DNA from: Viola odorata
Lineage: Eukaryota; Streptophyta; Magnoliopsida; Malpighiales; Violaceae
Length of the DNA stretch: 64,000 nucleotides
Assembly: GCA_963691705.1 (NCBI GenBank)
Contig: OY829539.1
Location: 2,420,501 to 2,484,500, forward strand
Direction: 5' to 3'
The position numbers and the translations under genes were made by a program. The notes under the pieces were generated by a model. That model ran no database searches. It was not told the DNA's origin and saw only the letters and a list, made by a program, of their open reading frames with translations. Each line of letters opens with the position of its first letter. The stretch's first letter is position 1. This document shows positions 1-10,592 of this stretch, piece after piece.

Positions 1-1466
1 AAAAAATCATGCATGCAACATAGTCCAGTCTGACAAAAGTGCAGAAAAAAATCATTCAGTTGACACAGAAGCAACCGGAGAACCAGGGCAGACTACCTTC
101 AAACATGGTAGACAATCTGAAGAACAATGTCAGTGCTATAAACCTAAGGAGTGAGAGTGTATTGCCAGAGAGAAAGGGTGCAAAGACATACCAAGAGATT
201 GAGGCACAGACGCTGTATAAGGAGGAGGAAGAAATCCAGACAGAGACAAGCTTGACTAAACCTTGGGCTAAGCCAGACATTGAAGCAAAGATAGGAATGG
301 AAGAAACAGTCTTGGCCAAGCTCGTGGCCAAGATAAATGAGAAGGCCACAATCCAACAAGAAGAGATAGAAATTCCACCCCCTTTTCCTCCCAGATCCTC
401 TAAGACAAAAAATGAGAAGAGGCAAAAGAATTTATGAACATTTTTGGAAAAATTGTTGTGAAAAATCCTCTACTTGATTTGATTGCTAAAGTACCTTCTT
501 ATGCTAAATTTTTAAGAAGTTGTGTACTAACAAAAGAAAACTTGCAGGTGTTGAAAGAGTTAACCTCAACCAAAATGTTTCTGCAGTTTTACAAGCCAAG
601 ATTCCCGAGAAATGCAAAGACCAAAGCACATTTGCAATCCCGTGCAAGATAGGAAATAAGATTGTAGAAAGAGCCCTCTGCGATTTAGGAGTAGGAATTA
701 ACGTGATGTCTCTAAGTGAGTATGAGACACTACAGATGAGAACAATGAGGGATAAAAGATGGTAATTCAGTTGACAAACAAGTCAGTAATTCATCCGAAG
801 GGAGTAGTGGAAGAGGTCTTTGTTCAGGCCAATAAATTTATTTACCCTATCGATTTTTATATTGTTGAAACGAACACTGATCTTCCTTCGAGCTCTACTG
901 ATGTTCTTTTAGAAAGGCCATTTCTAAGGACAACGAAGGAAAAAATAGATGTATACGAGGGTAGCCTTACCTTGGAGTTTGATGGTAGGGTTATTAAATT
1001 CAACATGTATGTGGGACTTAAATACCCTAACGAGATGCATAGCGTCAATTTCCTTTACATTCTCGACCCTCTCACTGAAGAAATGTTTGATATCTCCACT
1101 AACGATCCTTTTGAGTATGTTTTGAGTAGGAGAATATCAGCTAAAGAGCTAAAGAAGAGGGAGGAAAGGATTGTAGTTCAGAAGGAACTTCAAGAGACGG
1201 TGGTAGACCTCAATGAAACTAAATCTCATACTAATGTTGCTAATTGCCAACCATTACAGACCACTGACTCTAAACTTTTAACCTCTATTATGAAGATGCC
1301 CGAGATAGAATTGAAAGCTCTGCCAGAACACCTAAAATACGCCTTTCTTAGCCAAGCCAGCACCCTACCCGTAATCATTTCCAGCAAGCTGGTGAAAGAC
1401 GAAGAAGATAAACTAGTGGCAGTGTTAAAGAAGCACAGAGAGGCTATAGGGGCCAGGTACGTTTAG
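1..1466 (+). pseudogene. Athila-like element 1: gag tail, protease and start of RT (fragment)
   Basis: This is the middle of a Ty3/gypsy polyprotein on the + strand. Reading frames at 39-437, 434-765 and 759-1466 follow one another but need frameshifts to join. The first frame holds the gag end with the Athila-type INLRSE block (the family usually has TLRSG). The second holds the retropepsin-like motif CDLGVGINVMSL, where the aspartate of the DLG triad cuts the polyprotein. The third has the protease end (LLERPFLRTTKEKIDVYEG) and the conserved entry to reverse transcriptase (LPEHLKYAFL ... HREAIG). Coding similarity stops at about 1453, just before the RT fingers, where LTR-like sequence of the opposite-strand element begins. 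It is clearly a dead fragment; the 5' part lies outside the window. Confidence 0.85.
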
Positions 1467-2615
1467 ACCCCCTACTTTCCCCGTACGAGAAGTTGTCCTC
1501 CATTTACACATATGAGACAACCTTGACGCGGCGCCGTCCCCCCAGGCACGAAGCGGGGAGGCAATACTCACAGCGCCCATAAAGAAAAGGAAAGACACTA
1601 CTAGGGCTAGATGCCTCTCAGTTTGTCAGGCTCGCGACACCACCCTAATCACTCACTTGCCCTAGATAGAACGGACCAAGCTAATGAAAATCCATCTAGT
1701 GTCTACTCTATTCTAAGGCTTCGCGTTAGTTATAACCAAAGAAATGACATAGATCGAAGAAGGTAAAATAGCAGGTGATCAAGCTCATAATAAAACCATC
1801 TAGATCTAGCAATAAAAACGGCAAGCAAATAAATACAACGATGAGAAAACGCGAAGAACGATTTGGCCTCGTGACCGCCTCTATGCAATCCTCAATTAAC
1901 CCTTGCTAAGCTAATAAGTTTAGCCACTCATAATAATAAATAACAAGACAGATTTAATAAAAAACATAAATGGAAGGAAAATGAAATAAAGGAAAATGCG
2001 ATATCAATAAATACCGGCCGAAGGTAAAGCTCCGGTTTGAAGAGTGATGCCAGCTACGGCTGCAAAAAGATGAGAGTGACAAATCCCAAGCAAACTAAAG
2101 AGGAAGGTGAGTTGCTACTCCGAAAAGGATTCTATGATGTAATAATCGGTGATGTCCTAAAAACCCTAAAACTAATGTTTAAATACCCTCCAAGGCTCAC
2201 TAGAAGACAAATGACAGCTAAGAGAGGGTACAAGGGGTGTGTGCGCCCTAAAGGAATATTCCTAGTGAAGCAAAAATGGAATCTTGAAGGAATCATGCAT
2301 CCTTCTAGAAATATCTACACGTGCAGTACTGAGTCTCGAGCAAAAGGCGGCTTCAGATGGCTTCAATGAGGGTCCAGGGCTAGATAGCAAGGCTTGCATC
2401 TAGGGCTCGATAATAGAAGAGCAGCTAGGCCTCGATGCTGGTCTTGACGCTTTGCGATCCATAGCAAAATTCCATCAAAAAGAGATTTTTCAGCATATTT
2501 TCCTCTTTGGGCCTAGATCTGCAAAAAAGGTGGATTTAAAGGAGAATTAGTAGTATCATGCCCAAGATAAGACTATAAATCAAGAGGAAAACACGCACAG
2601 AGACACACACTATCA
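1441..2615 (-). repeat. Truncated Athila-type 3' LTR
   Basis: This stretch is a diverged relative of 45630-47080: both share blocks such as CCCCCTACTTTCC, GATGCCTCTCAGTTTGTCAGGCT (one base longer here), ACCGGCC...AAGCTCCGGTTT and the purine tract beside the LTR edge. On the minus strand the LTR begins TGATAG at 2615, directly after a GTGTGGGGA-type polypurine tract. A TATTTAAA box on the minus strand near 2177-2190 sits where the relative has TATATAAG. The 3' end of the LTR is missing: it fuses to the RT gene of element 1 within about 1441-1457, at a short stretch (GCTATAGGGGCCA) found in both partners. No protein is encoded; the short frame at 2037-2369 is not credible. Confidence 0.7.
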
Positions 2616-2640
2616 AAATATCCCCACACTGCCCGATGCT
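2616..2640 (-). other. Polypurine tract of Athila-like element 2
   Basis: On the minus strand the sequence reads GGGCAGTGTGGGGATATTT directly before the LTR start TGATAG. A purine-rich tract at this place primes plus-strand DNA synthesis. The same tract with small changes borders the related LTR at 47081-47100. Confidence 0.6.
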
Positions 2641-3080
2641 CGCCCTCGAGCATCCACAAAACTGAAAACCTCCCCAAAATATAGACAACCACAACCAACC
2701 CAAACACAAGAACAAATCAGGCATCAAGCTAGATTTCGTCAAGATACAACCTCACCTAGAAAGCACCTGCATCAAATTAGAAGGATAATGAGTTTGGGGC
2801 AGAATTGCCTTTCGGCTTTATCAGGCACAACCCAAATGAATGTGAAAAATTCGAGGCAGAGCTCGAGGAACGTCAGATGTTCAAAGAAGAACAAAGCTTT
2901 CCACCCTATATTACCCACGAGTTCCCGCACTCAGGGCCTTACATGTCTTTTATCGAGAAAATCCATATCTAGGCGTGCATAGTGGCTAACACCTTCGGAA
3001 TGAAACAGAGCAAGTTTATCAAGGGACACTTTATCATGAAATTTTATCCAGCCTCTGGAGGTAGAAAGGACAGAATGAAC
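2641..3080. other. Internal 3' region of Athila-like element 2 with a coding-like remnant
   Basis: The part up to about 2790 is shared with 47100-47260, so it is internal untranslated sequence next to the 3' LTR. From about 2790 to 3080 a + strand frame gives a plausible protein-like run (for example NECEKFEAELEERQMFKEEQ, then after one stop FGMKQSKFIKGHFIMKFYPA). I do not recognise it. It could be a decayed piece of another element's ORF inserted in the opposite direction. No intact gene. Confidence 0.4.
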
Positions 3081-3892
3081 CTAGGATGAGGATCGAGGGG
3101 TAGACGTCTTGCCCTCAACGGTTGGTGGTTCGGTATTGCGCTTAGGCTTTTTCATCATCGAGGCCTTGATCATCCCCTTGCTCGCTGTGGAGCTTTTTCT
3201 CTTTTTGTCTGCCGGCGTTTCTGGTTCTGTCGGCTGCTCCGCTCTGGCCGGAGTCTTTCCTTTGCCTTTTTGCGCCGCCTTATTTTTCGCAGCCTCTTTC
3301 TCCAGAGCTTTTCTTTCGATGGCTTCCTTCTGCGCCGCTTCTCTCGCCTCTCTTTCCTCATCATCCGTGTCATCGTCGCCGTCACCACTGTCACCAATTT
3401 TTCCCTCGCTGAAGTCACTCTGCTCGGCCTCCTCTTCGATGTCTTTCTCGGACGGTGGCTCATTCTCCTCGCTTTCGGACCCAGACACCAAAATGTCCTT
3501 TAGGACTTCTTCCACCGTGAGCTTTCGAGCAGCGGCCGGTGGTGACTTTTTCATTTTTGGCTTGGTTGTTTCGGACCCAGGTGGCAACCTCACCACACGG
3601 TAGGATCTAGTCATGGTGGATATGGGTGGGACGGAGCTGGTGATCTCGAGGTCGTGGTCGTCAACCAGGCTAGGCTCTGTGGCTTGTGATTGGGTGGGTG
3701 GGTTAGAGGTCGGGGAAGGGTCCGGCGACTGAGGTATGGCGGGGGTCCGAGCTAGGGTTAGCACCTGAGGGAGGAGTGTTTGAGTGGGTGTGGAAGGATC
3801 CTGGTGAGAGAGAAGATGATGAAACGACGGGGTTGTGAGGGGGTGAGGAAGGTGTGACACCAGAGCTTCTTTTATGGGCAACACACTTTTGC
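3081..3892 (-). pseudogene. Post-pol ORF of Athila-like element 2 (charged, low-complexity protein)
   Basis: An open frame of 267 codons runs from 3884 to 3081 on the minus strand. A better start may be the ATG at 3892 (MTRQKCVAHKRSSG), which needs a frameshift into the main frame, or the internal MTRSYRVVRLPPG at about 3615. The protein is Pro/Ser-rich at the N-terminus, then acidic (SGSESEENEPPSEKDIEEEAE), then a long Ala/Lys/Glu-rich segment likely to form a helix or coiled coil, ending in a basic tail (KKRKSS, MMKKPKRN). It lies between pol and the 3' LTR in sense orientation, where Athila elements carry an extra env-like or plant-transposon-protein ORF. No membrane segment or signal peptide is visible, so I do not call it an envelope. 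The solo LTR at 3931 now separates it from pol. Confidence 0.5.
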
Positions 3893-3925
3893 CTTGTCAT
3901 TAGGAATGGTGATGGAGCTGATGAG

Positions 3926-3930
3926 GGTTG
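3926..3930. repeat. Target site duplication GGTTG, left copy
   Basis: GGTTG at 3926-3930 directly precedes the LTR start TGTTGATATCC and is repeated at 7074-7078 directly after the LTR end. A 5 bp duplication is the usual footprint of gypsy integrase. Confidence 0.85.
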
Positions 3931-4852
3931 TGTTGATATCCGAATTTTGACGCCATTTTTGATTAAATTTAGCATTTCTGTCATTTTTAATTAATTTACT
4001 GTCCTTAGCATTTTTCAAATCTCATCGCATTTTTTATCGTCATCGTTAGCATCGTCAGCATTCGAAATCGTGTTTTTAATTTTTCGTCACGTATTTTCGT
4101 TATTATTATCATTAATATTTTTAGCCTTAAAAATCACATTTTAAATTATCCGTTAGTCGTTTACTAGTTATTTCTTCATTTTAGGTCATCACACGAATTT
4201 GAGGATTTTTATATTTTATCACATTTTTTAGCATTTTTATTTTTTATTTTTTATTTTTTGTTCGAGCTTTTATTGGACCCGAGTAAGTTCGCTCGAATAA
4301 TAGCTCGAACTCGGAATGTTTTCCATCAACTAGTTCCTACTCTTTTTTTCGTTCACGCCGACCAACAACGTTTCGCGTAATTTTCATCATAACGTCATTT
4401 ATTTTTCATCCGAACATTTCATGTTTCTGAACGAGAAAATAAACACGTTAAATGAAAATTTCTCGCCATTCGCTATAGACGGTTAAACTCGCCTTATTTT
4501 TCTTTACGCGCTGGCACTTTCGGCTCGAAAATTCAGAACGTTCATTCGCGAAATTGGCTCGAGGCCATTTAAATGGACTTAAAGGGCCATTTGATCATAA
4601 CCGTTGATCTGGTCAACCAAGAAAAGTCAACCAGATCAACGGTTGACAAATTAAAGTCCATGGTGCGCATGCACCATGGACGTGGAGCAGCAGCGGAGCA
4701 GGCCACCGAGCAGCCTGCCCCCGTCGCTTCCTGTCACTTCGAGCCATCCCCTCAGCCACTGTAGCTGCCACCTTGCACGCCTAGCTCCGCCAGCGCACGA
4801 TGTCCAGCCTCCACGCGCGCCATTGCGTCCCCTCCTCCACGCGTTCGCAGCC

Positions 4853-4860
4853 TATAAATA
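4853..4860 (+). promoter_or_regulatory. TATA box of solo LTR F
   Basis: TATAAATA within GCAGCCTATAAATACCAC, about 920 bp into the LTR. The same octamer lies at equivalent places in all other Ogre-like LTRs here (24410, 35874, 43473, 50513, 58347). Transcription would start about 30 bp downstream. Confidence 0.75.
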
Positions 4861-5394
4861 CCACTGCCCTCCTTCGTTTCAAACCACGAATTCACCCCAA
4901 GCAATCTTGCTTCTTCTCCCTCTTGATCAATAGCTCATATAGAGCTTCGATTGCCACAGTTCAAGCTTCTCCTAGTAAGCTTTTTTTCAAGCTTTTTTCT
5001 TTCATTTTCACGCATTTCTTCTTCTTTAATTCGTTTAGCATCCTTTTGATTAAATAAATTGCTTATTTTTATGCCATTAATTCATATGCATGTTGTAGAT
5101 TAAATACATGCTTTTAATTTCATTAATCGTTAGATAAATCGTGTGAATTAATTAGTTTTCAATAATTAACGGTTTGGTCATTTTTTGAAATTAAACTCGG
5201 TGCGGTTTAAACCGAGATTCGAGGTTCGTACGGTCGGAAAGCCGTCGAGGAGATGAGCATCTCGGTATGAAGGTTTTTTGGTTTCGGCCATGGCTGGCCG
5301 GACCTTGGTCGCCGGCAGTAGCGTCGGCGACACAAGGTTGATGATGATGAATAGTGCCATGTGGGTTTTGTTTCGCGGGAGAGAAGGGAAGAAA

Positions 5395-5500
5395 GGTGAT
5401 GGGCTTGGCCCATCACCATTATTTCAATTTCCTTGGGCCAGGAACTATTCCTGGCCCATTCTTTTAATTTAAAGCTGGGCCCCACTGCCTTGGGCCCAGC
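5395..5500 (+). other. Series of three perfect hairpins in LTR F
   Basis: Three uninterrupted stem-loops follow each other: 5395-5417 (10 bp stem GGTGATGGGC, loop TTG), 5434-5458 (11 bp stem TGGGCCAGGAA, loop CTA) and 5474-5500 (9 bp stem GCTGGGCCC, 9 nt loop). They lie inside the predicted LTR intron. Similar series with other stem sequences occur in the other LTR families. Confidence 0.8.
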
Positions 5501-5629
5501 CCGCGTTTTTCGCCGATTTCTTTTTTCGTGTCAATTATTTGTATGTCTTTTTTCGTACAAATATTTATTTTTACTTATCAAATTAATTATTTATTTTTAC
5601 GCATGACTTGTTAATTTTATTTTCGTAAA

Positions 5630-6240
5630 CTGTTTAATTTTCTGCAAATATCAACTGTTTAATTTTCTGCAAATCATCAACTGTTTAATTTTCCGCAAAT
5701 CATCAACTGCTTAAAATTTTCTGCAAATCACGAGATCTTTAATTTTTCGCAATTATCATCATTTAAATTTCCCTGCACTTATCAAAATCATCATTTAAAT
5801 TTTCCTGCACTTATCAAATCATCATTTAAATTTTCCTACACTTATCAAATCATCATTTAAATTTGCGTATGCGTCAAGTCATCATCTAAATTTTCACACA
5901 CATCAAATCATCATTTAAATTTCTTGCAAATCAACTGTCATCATTTAATTTCTTGCAAATCAAACTATCAGCATTTAAATTCTCGTATGCATCAAATCAT
6001 TATTTAAATTTCTTGCAAATCAACTGTCATCATTTAATTTCTTGCAAATCAAACTATCAGCATTTAAATTCTCGTATGTATCAAATCAACATTTAAATTC
6101 TTGTATGCATCCAATCATCATTTAAACTTTCGTATGCGTCAAATCATCATTTCTCGCATACATCAAATCATCTTTTAATCTTTCGATAAATATCAACTGT
6201 CATTTAAATTCTCGCATTCATAAAATTGCTTATTTATTTT
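5630..6240 (+). repeat. Degenerate AT-rich tandem repeats in LTR F
   Basis: Short imperfect repeats built on ATCATCATTTAAATTT, CTTGCAAATCAACTGTC and related words run through this block, with local units of about 25-55 bp. No coding potential. Confidence 0.75.
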
Positions 6241-7073
6241 TCGAGCTATCACTAACACTCTCATTTTGTAGGTTTAAAATTTAAGCTTCGCTCGAAAGTA
6301 CGCCTTTCGTTCCTCTTTATTTATTCAATGCTTTTCGTAAATATTAATCGTACGCATGATATATGGAATTGCTAGGATTTAAAATCAACCCACATGAACA
6401 ATTTGTTTAAAGACTCGCTTAAAATGCCATGTTCGTTTGATTTTAAATTTCGCTTATATTGACTGCATGTACGTGGTGGCTTCGATCCCACATTAGTTTA
6501 TCATTTCAAAACCTCTCATCTAATCTGTACTCTGTTAAGCTATCTATGATAGAATCACGTAGTAATTAATTTAATCATGCATGGCCCGATGATGAAATAG
6601 AGGGCGCTCATTCAGTCTTACGAAAAATTCAGTCCCATCACGCTACGGTCAGGAATAATCGATCGGTCCAACGATCAATTATTCCTGAACGGTCCCGATT
6701 GTGGAAAAGACTAAAGTGACGATTCCTCTGAGGGCCCCCATTTCAAAATGCATTTTATCAAATGCCTTTTAAACACCTCTCTTATCAACCGGTTACCATT
6801 TTCGGATGTGACTCGGGTGCCTAACACCTTCCCGAGACCATAATACGACCGCGAACCTTTGTCTGGGGTTCAGACCCTTTTTTGTGCCTTTAGTTTTTTA
6901 TTTATTTTATTTTATGCCATGACGATTGAGGTTCCCTAAACCTAGCGACAAAATTAGGGTAGCGACTTCATTGCATGTCGCGAGGCGTCCCTTTTGCGCC
7001 GAGCATTGTAAGGTCTCAAATTTCATCGTACACTCGCGAATGACTCTTTTTTGTTAATTTTCGGGGCGCGATA

Positions 7074-7078
7074 GGTTG
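7074..7078. repeat. Target site duplication GGTTG, right copy
   Basis: It matches 3926-3930 and closes the solo LTR insertion. Confidence 0.85.
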
Positions 7079-7107
7079 TTTGGAGAAGATAAAGATGGAG
7101 TGTATAC

Positions 7108-7167
<60 letters not shown>

Positions 7168-7714
7168 TTGAGTCTGACACGGATAGGGAAAGAAGTGGGG
7201 AAATGGGAAAGGTGTGGGAAGAGGAAAAGGACGGAGAGAGAAGATCTCCCTGTCAAAGGGATTTGATTTTGTCCTTTATCCGACGTGGCACGCGGAGGGA
7301 GGTGATGAGCTATCTTCCCGATTCCCAACTGCCAAAAGAGATCTTTTCAAATTTGAAAAGGGGTTAGGAAAAAGATAAAGACAAAAGGAAGGACTATAAA
7401 GGGAATAATGAAAATAAAAGAAAAGTAATATAATAAAGAGGGGGGCAGGATTAATAAAGAATGAGAGAATTAGTGGGTGTTAAAAATAGAAAAATGAGAA
7501 ATCACAAAAAGGGAATAAAACAAACAAACATCCTAATAAATATAAACAGCTATTAAATGAAAGCAATCATATAAAGATGGCAAATAAATATAATAAAATT
7601 AAAAGGAGCGGAGGTTCTGGTAATAAAAATAAACTATTAGGTGGTGAAACGAAACCCGACGTTAATAGGTCCTCTTATGGCCTTAACGTCTAGGCCTAGA
7701 CGTTAACAGGTTGT
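7079..7714 (-). other. Post-pol spacer of Athila-like element 2
   Basis: AT- and purine-rich sequence between the pol stop and the solo LTR insertion. It contains the GA microsatellite at 7110-7165 and runs of AATAAAA-type sequence at 7380-7640. The short frames on both strands here read through the microsatellite and are not genes. It would be the untranslated leader of the post-pol ORF before the solo LTR landed. Confidence 0.5.
7110..7165. repeat. (GA)n microsatellite, 56 bp
   Basis: Twenty-eight uninterrupted GA dinucleotides on the + strand (CT on the minus strand). Confidence 0.97.
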
Positions 7715-8422
7715 CTAGGGCTGGACAGGTGGGTCGACCACCTCCTCTTCCTCTACTCTTAAGGGTTTGAAACCTTTATAGAATGACTTCAGGTGATGAC
7801 CATTGACTTTGAAAATCATTGTCGAGTCTAAACTTTGGATCTCGACGGCTCCATGGTCGAACACGGCTGCGACTTTGTATGGGCCTGTCCATTTTGATTT
7901 AAGTTTTTTTGCAAAAAGTCTTAAACGGGAGTTGTACAATAGAACTTTCTGACCAACAATAAAAGATTTGGGCAAGATCAACTTATCGTGGTAAGCTTTC
8001 ATCTTGCCCTTATAGATGAGGGTGTTCTCATATGCGTCATCACGAAGTTCTTCGAGCTCTTGGATTTGCAACCTGCGATGCTTGCCTGCCTCCCCTAGAT
8101 CCATATTGACCTTCCTGATTGCCCAAAAGGCTTTGTGTTCAATTTCTACAAGGGCAAAGTGGCACGGCTTGCCATAGACCAGTCTATAAGGAGTCATCCC
8201 AATCGGGGTCTTGAAAGCAGTCTTGTAGGCTTAGAGAGCATCGTCTAGTTTCAAGCTCCGATCCTTGCGGGATTGGTTAACCATTTTTTCAAGAATGGAT
8301 TTGATTTCCCGATTGGATACTTCAGCTTGCCCATTGGTCTGGGGGTGGTATGCTGTAGAGACTCGGTGAGTTACCTCATACTTGTTGAGGAGAGAATAAA
8401 CAACCTGATTACAAAAATGCAT
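7715..8422 (-). pseudogene. Athila-like element 2: integrase core end and C-terminal domain
   Basis: Two minus-strand frames (8422-8231 and 8197-7715) hold the second half of integrase. The first has the conserved [20 protein letters not shown] block, whose glutamate completes the DDE triad. The second has [12 protein letters not shown], the [19 protein letters not shown] region and [10 protein letters not shown]...[12 protein letters not shown], the chromodomain-free C-terminal GPY/F-type module typical of Athila. A stop near 8230 separates the frames. It ends with an acidic tail, followed by the palindromic block TCTAGGCCTAGA near 7690. Integrase would insert element DNA into the genome; this copy is dead. 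Confidence 0.88.
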
Positions 8423-8850
8423 CCCACGGTCACTAATGAGGGCTCGAGGGGTTCCAAACCGGTTGAAATGTTAGTGCGCAGAAAATTTACCACTGCCTTA
8501 GAGTAATCAGTTTTCGTCACCAGGGCCTCGATCTACTTGGAAACGTAATCAACATCAAGGAGGATGTAGATATTCCCATAAGAGTTTGGGCCCATGAAAT
8601 CAATTCCCCAAATGTTAAAAATTTCACAAGAGATGATATTGGTTAGAGGCATCTGGTTGCGAGCTCCGATGTTCCTCGTCGATTGACATCTCGGGCAAGG
8701 GGTGTAGTACATATAGCTATCTTTGAAAATCGATGGCCAATACAGGCCGACCTCGAGGACTTTTAAAGTTGTTTTCTTTGCAGCAAAATGACCACCCTCT
8801 ATTGATGAATGGCAAAATTTCAAAATCAAGGGCACTTCATCCATAGTCAC
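8423..8850 (-). pseudogene. Athila-like element 2: integrase zinc-binding domain and core start
   Basis: The frame 8850-8533 carries the HHCC module (CHSSIEGGHFAAKKTT then CPRCQSTRNI) and the first catalytic aspartate in WGIDFMGPN, followed by LLDVDYVSK (usually A-V-D-Y-V-S-K). The rest of the core between 8533 and 8423 is out of frame, so the second aspartate cannot be read in one piece. Confidence 0.85.
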
Positions 8851-8990
8851 GCACCTCCTAATGAGTTGGTCTGAACAATGCTTCCATAGATAGGGGTTGT
8901 CCCAAACATAATACTTTGACTATCACTTAATGTGTTGACGTTCGGAAGGTGAGGAATCGATAGGGAAAGAGTCGGTCGTAAGATAGTTCG

Positions 8991-9605
8991 CTATATCAGA
9001 AAACTAGGGAAGTGGACATCTTGGGCAAGACACAGATACTCGCCAGGGAAGGTGTCATGGATAGGCACTTGTGAATCGTCCTCTTGGGTTGGTAATCTAC
9101 TCAAATGGTAAGCGACTAGATTATCTCTTCCATTTTTATCCTTGATCAGAATATTGAACTCTTGAAGTAACAAGATCCATCGAATGAGGTAATGTTTTGC
9201 ATCAGCCTTCATCAATAAACACCTAAGAGCTGAATGATCCGAATACATAATGACGTGCGTGCCCAAGAGATATTGTCTGAACTTGTCCAGGGCATAGACA
9301 ACAGCTTGGAGCTCTTTTTCAGTAGTGGTGTAATTTTGTTGGGTTGGATCCAGCAGCTTCGAGGCATAGTAGATAACATGTCTCTTTGTCTTTCTTCTGA
9401 CCCAAAACGGCGCCAAGGGCATGATTGCTAGCATCGCATAAGATTTCAAAGGGAACTGACTAGTCGGGGGCTCGAATGATGTGAGTGGTGATGAGTTTGG
9501 TCTTAAGAAAATCAAATGAAGCCTTGCAGCTATCGTCAAACACAAATTCCATATCTTTTTGAAGTAATCTACACAAGGATTTTGGAGAAGTCCTTGATGA
9601 AGCAC
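8991..9605 (-). pseudogene. Athila-like element 2: RNase H domain
   Basis: The frame gives APFWVRRKTKRHVIYYASK, TTTEKELQAVVYALDKFR and the block YSDHSALRCLL, the usual RT-thumb to RNase H succession of gypsy elements. RNase H removes the RNA strand during reverse transcription. The first part joins RT only through a frameshift near 9600. Sequence from 8851 to 8990 is the non-coding-looking decayed linker to integrase. Confidence 0.85.
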
Positions 9606-10592
9606 CTGTAGAAACCAGCATGCCCTAGAAAGGTATGCACATCTTTGACACAGGATGGATAGGGCAAGGATTCAATTACTGCGATTTTCACTTTATCCAC
9701 TTCAATGCCTTTGCTGGAGACGATATGGCCCAAAACGAGGCCTTGATCGACCATAAAGTGGCACTTCTCAAAGTTCAATACTAGATTGGTCTCGATGCAG
9801 CATTCTAGGATTTTCTTCAGGTTGGCAAGACATTTAGAGAAAGAGTTGCCATAGACGGTGAAATCCCATAAAGACCTCGATGCCTTTCTCGACAAATTCT
9901 GAGAAAATGCTCAGCATGCATCGCTGGAAAGTAGCAGGGGCAGTACATAAACCAAAGGGCATTCTCCGATATGCGAATACATTGAATGGGCAGGTGAAAG
10001 TAGTCTTTTCTTGGTCTTCGAGGGTAACTGAAATCTGATAGAAGTCGGAATACCCATCTAGACAACAATAATGCGTCTTACCCGCGAGGCGATCTAACAT
10101 CTGGTCAATAAACAGTAACGGGAAATGATCTTTGCGAGTGGCTGCATTCAAACGACGATAGTCAATACATACTCGCCAACCATTCTGAATTTTGGTTAGG
10201 ATCAAAGTGTCATCTTGCCCTGTAGTGAGGGTGATGCCAGCTTTCTTGGGCACAACCTGGATGGGGCTCACCCATTGGCTATCGGAGATGGGATAGATGA
10301 CACCTGCATCCAATAACTTTAGTATTTATTTCTTCACTACCTCCATCATTGGGGGATTCAATCTGCATTGAGGTTGACGCACGGTCTTGCTGGAGTCCTC
10401 TAGGTGGATTTTGTGGGTGCATAGGGCTGGTGACAAGCCCTTGATGTCGGTAATTATCCACCCGATGGCTTGTTTGAATTCTTGCAGAAGGGAAATCAAC
10501 TTCCTTTCATCGGATTCGTCTAGCTTGTTAGAGATAATAATCGGCAGTGATTCATCAGCCCCGAGATAAGCATATTTCAGGTGCGATGGCAA
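9569..10592 (-). pseudogene. Athila-like element 2: reverse transcriptase, catalytic motif destroyed
   Basis: Frames 10592-10326, 10313-9834 and 9895-9569 together cover RT. Visible landmarks are LPSHLKYAYLG-type entry (MPSHLKYAYLG), the Athila-typical insertion KNGWRVCIDYRRLNAAT (here IQNGWRVCIDYRRLNAAT), FPLLFIDQMLDRLAG and YRRMPFGLCTAPATFQRCM. At the place of the YVDD-type box (FMDD in Athila) the frame breaks: at about 9860-9870 two bases are missing inside the motif, and the following residues continue in the next frame (WDFTVYGNSF). The catalytic aspartates are therefore lost in this copy, besides stops near 10320. Confidence 0.88.

Larger units (their letters stand above)
4975..6271 (+). 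other. Probable intron inside LTR F
   Basis: A donor-like CCTAG|GTAAGC (allowing the first G to be shared) is followed about 1.3 kb later by CACTAACACTCTCATTTTGTAG|G, with a good branch-point-like CTAAC. The acceptor block is conserved in the other LTR families (25766, 37239, 44623, 51611), whose surroundings are much less alike. Splicing is inferred, not shown. Confidence 0.5.
3931..7073 (+). mobile_element. Solo Ogre-like LTR (family F, 3143 bp)
   Basis: The LTR starts TGTTGATATCCGAATTTTGA, matching the starts of the other Ogre-like LTRs here (TGTTGCTACCCGAATTTTGA), and has the shared block GTGACTCGGGTGCCTAACA near 6807. It ends GCGATA where relatives end GCGACA, a single C-to-T change that turns the canonical TG...CA into TG...TA. 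It is flanked by GGTTG on both sides and has no internal region, so it is a solo LTR left by recombination between the two LTRs of a full element. It carries a TATA box, hairpins, an AT-rich repeat block and a conserved intron-acceptor-like site, described separately. Confidence 0.9.

Noticed and set aside
3109..3603. 164-codon + strand frame over the post-pol ORF
   Set aside because: It is the shadow of the minus-strand frame with Glu/Lys-rich codons; the Ser/Phe/Leu pattern is what the complement of such codons gives.
7023..7367. Frames on both strands across the GA/CT microsatellite
   Set aside because: The peptides are runs of Arg-Glu or Leu-Ser from the dinucleotide repeat; no protein support.
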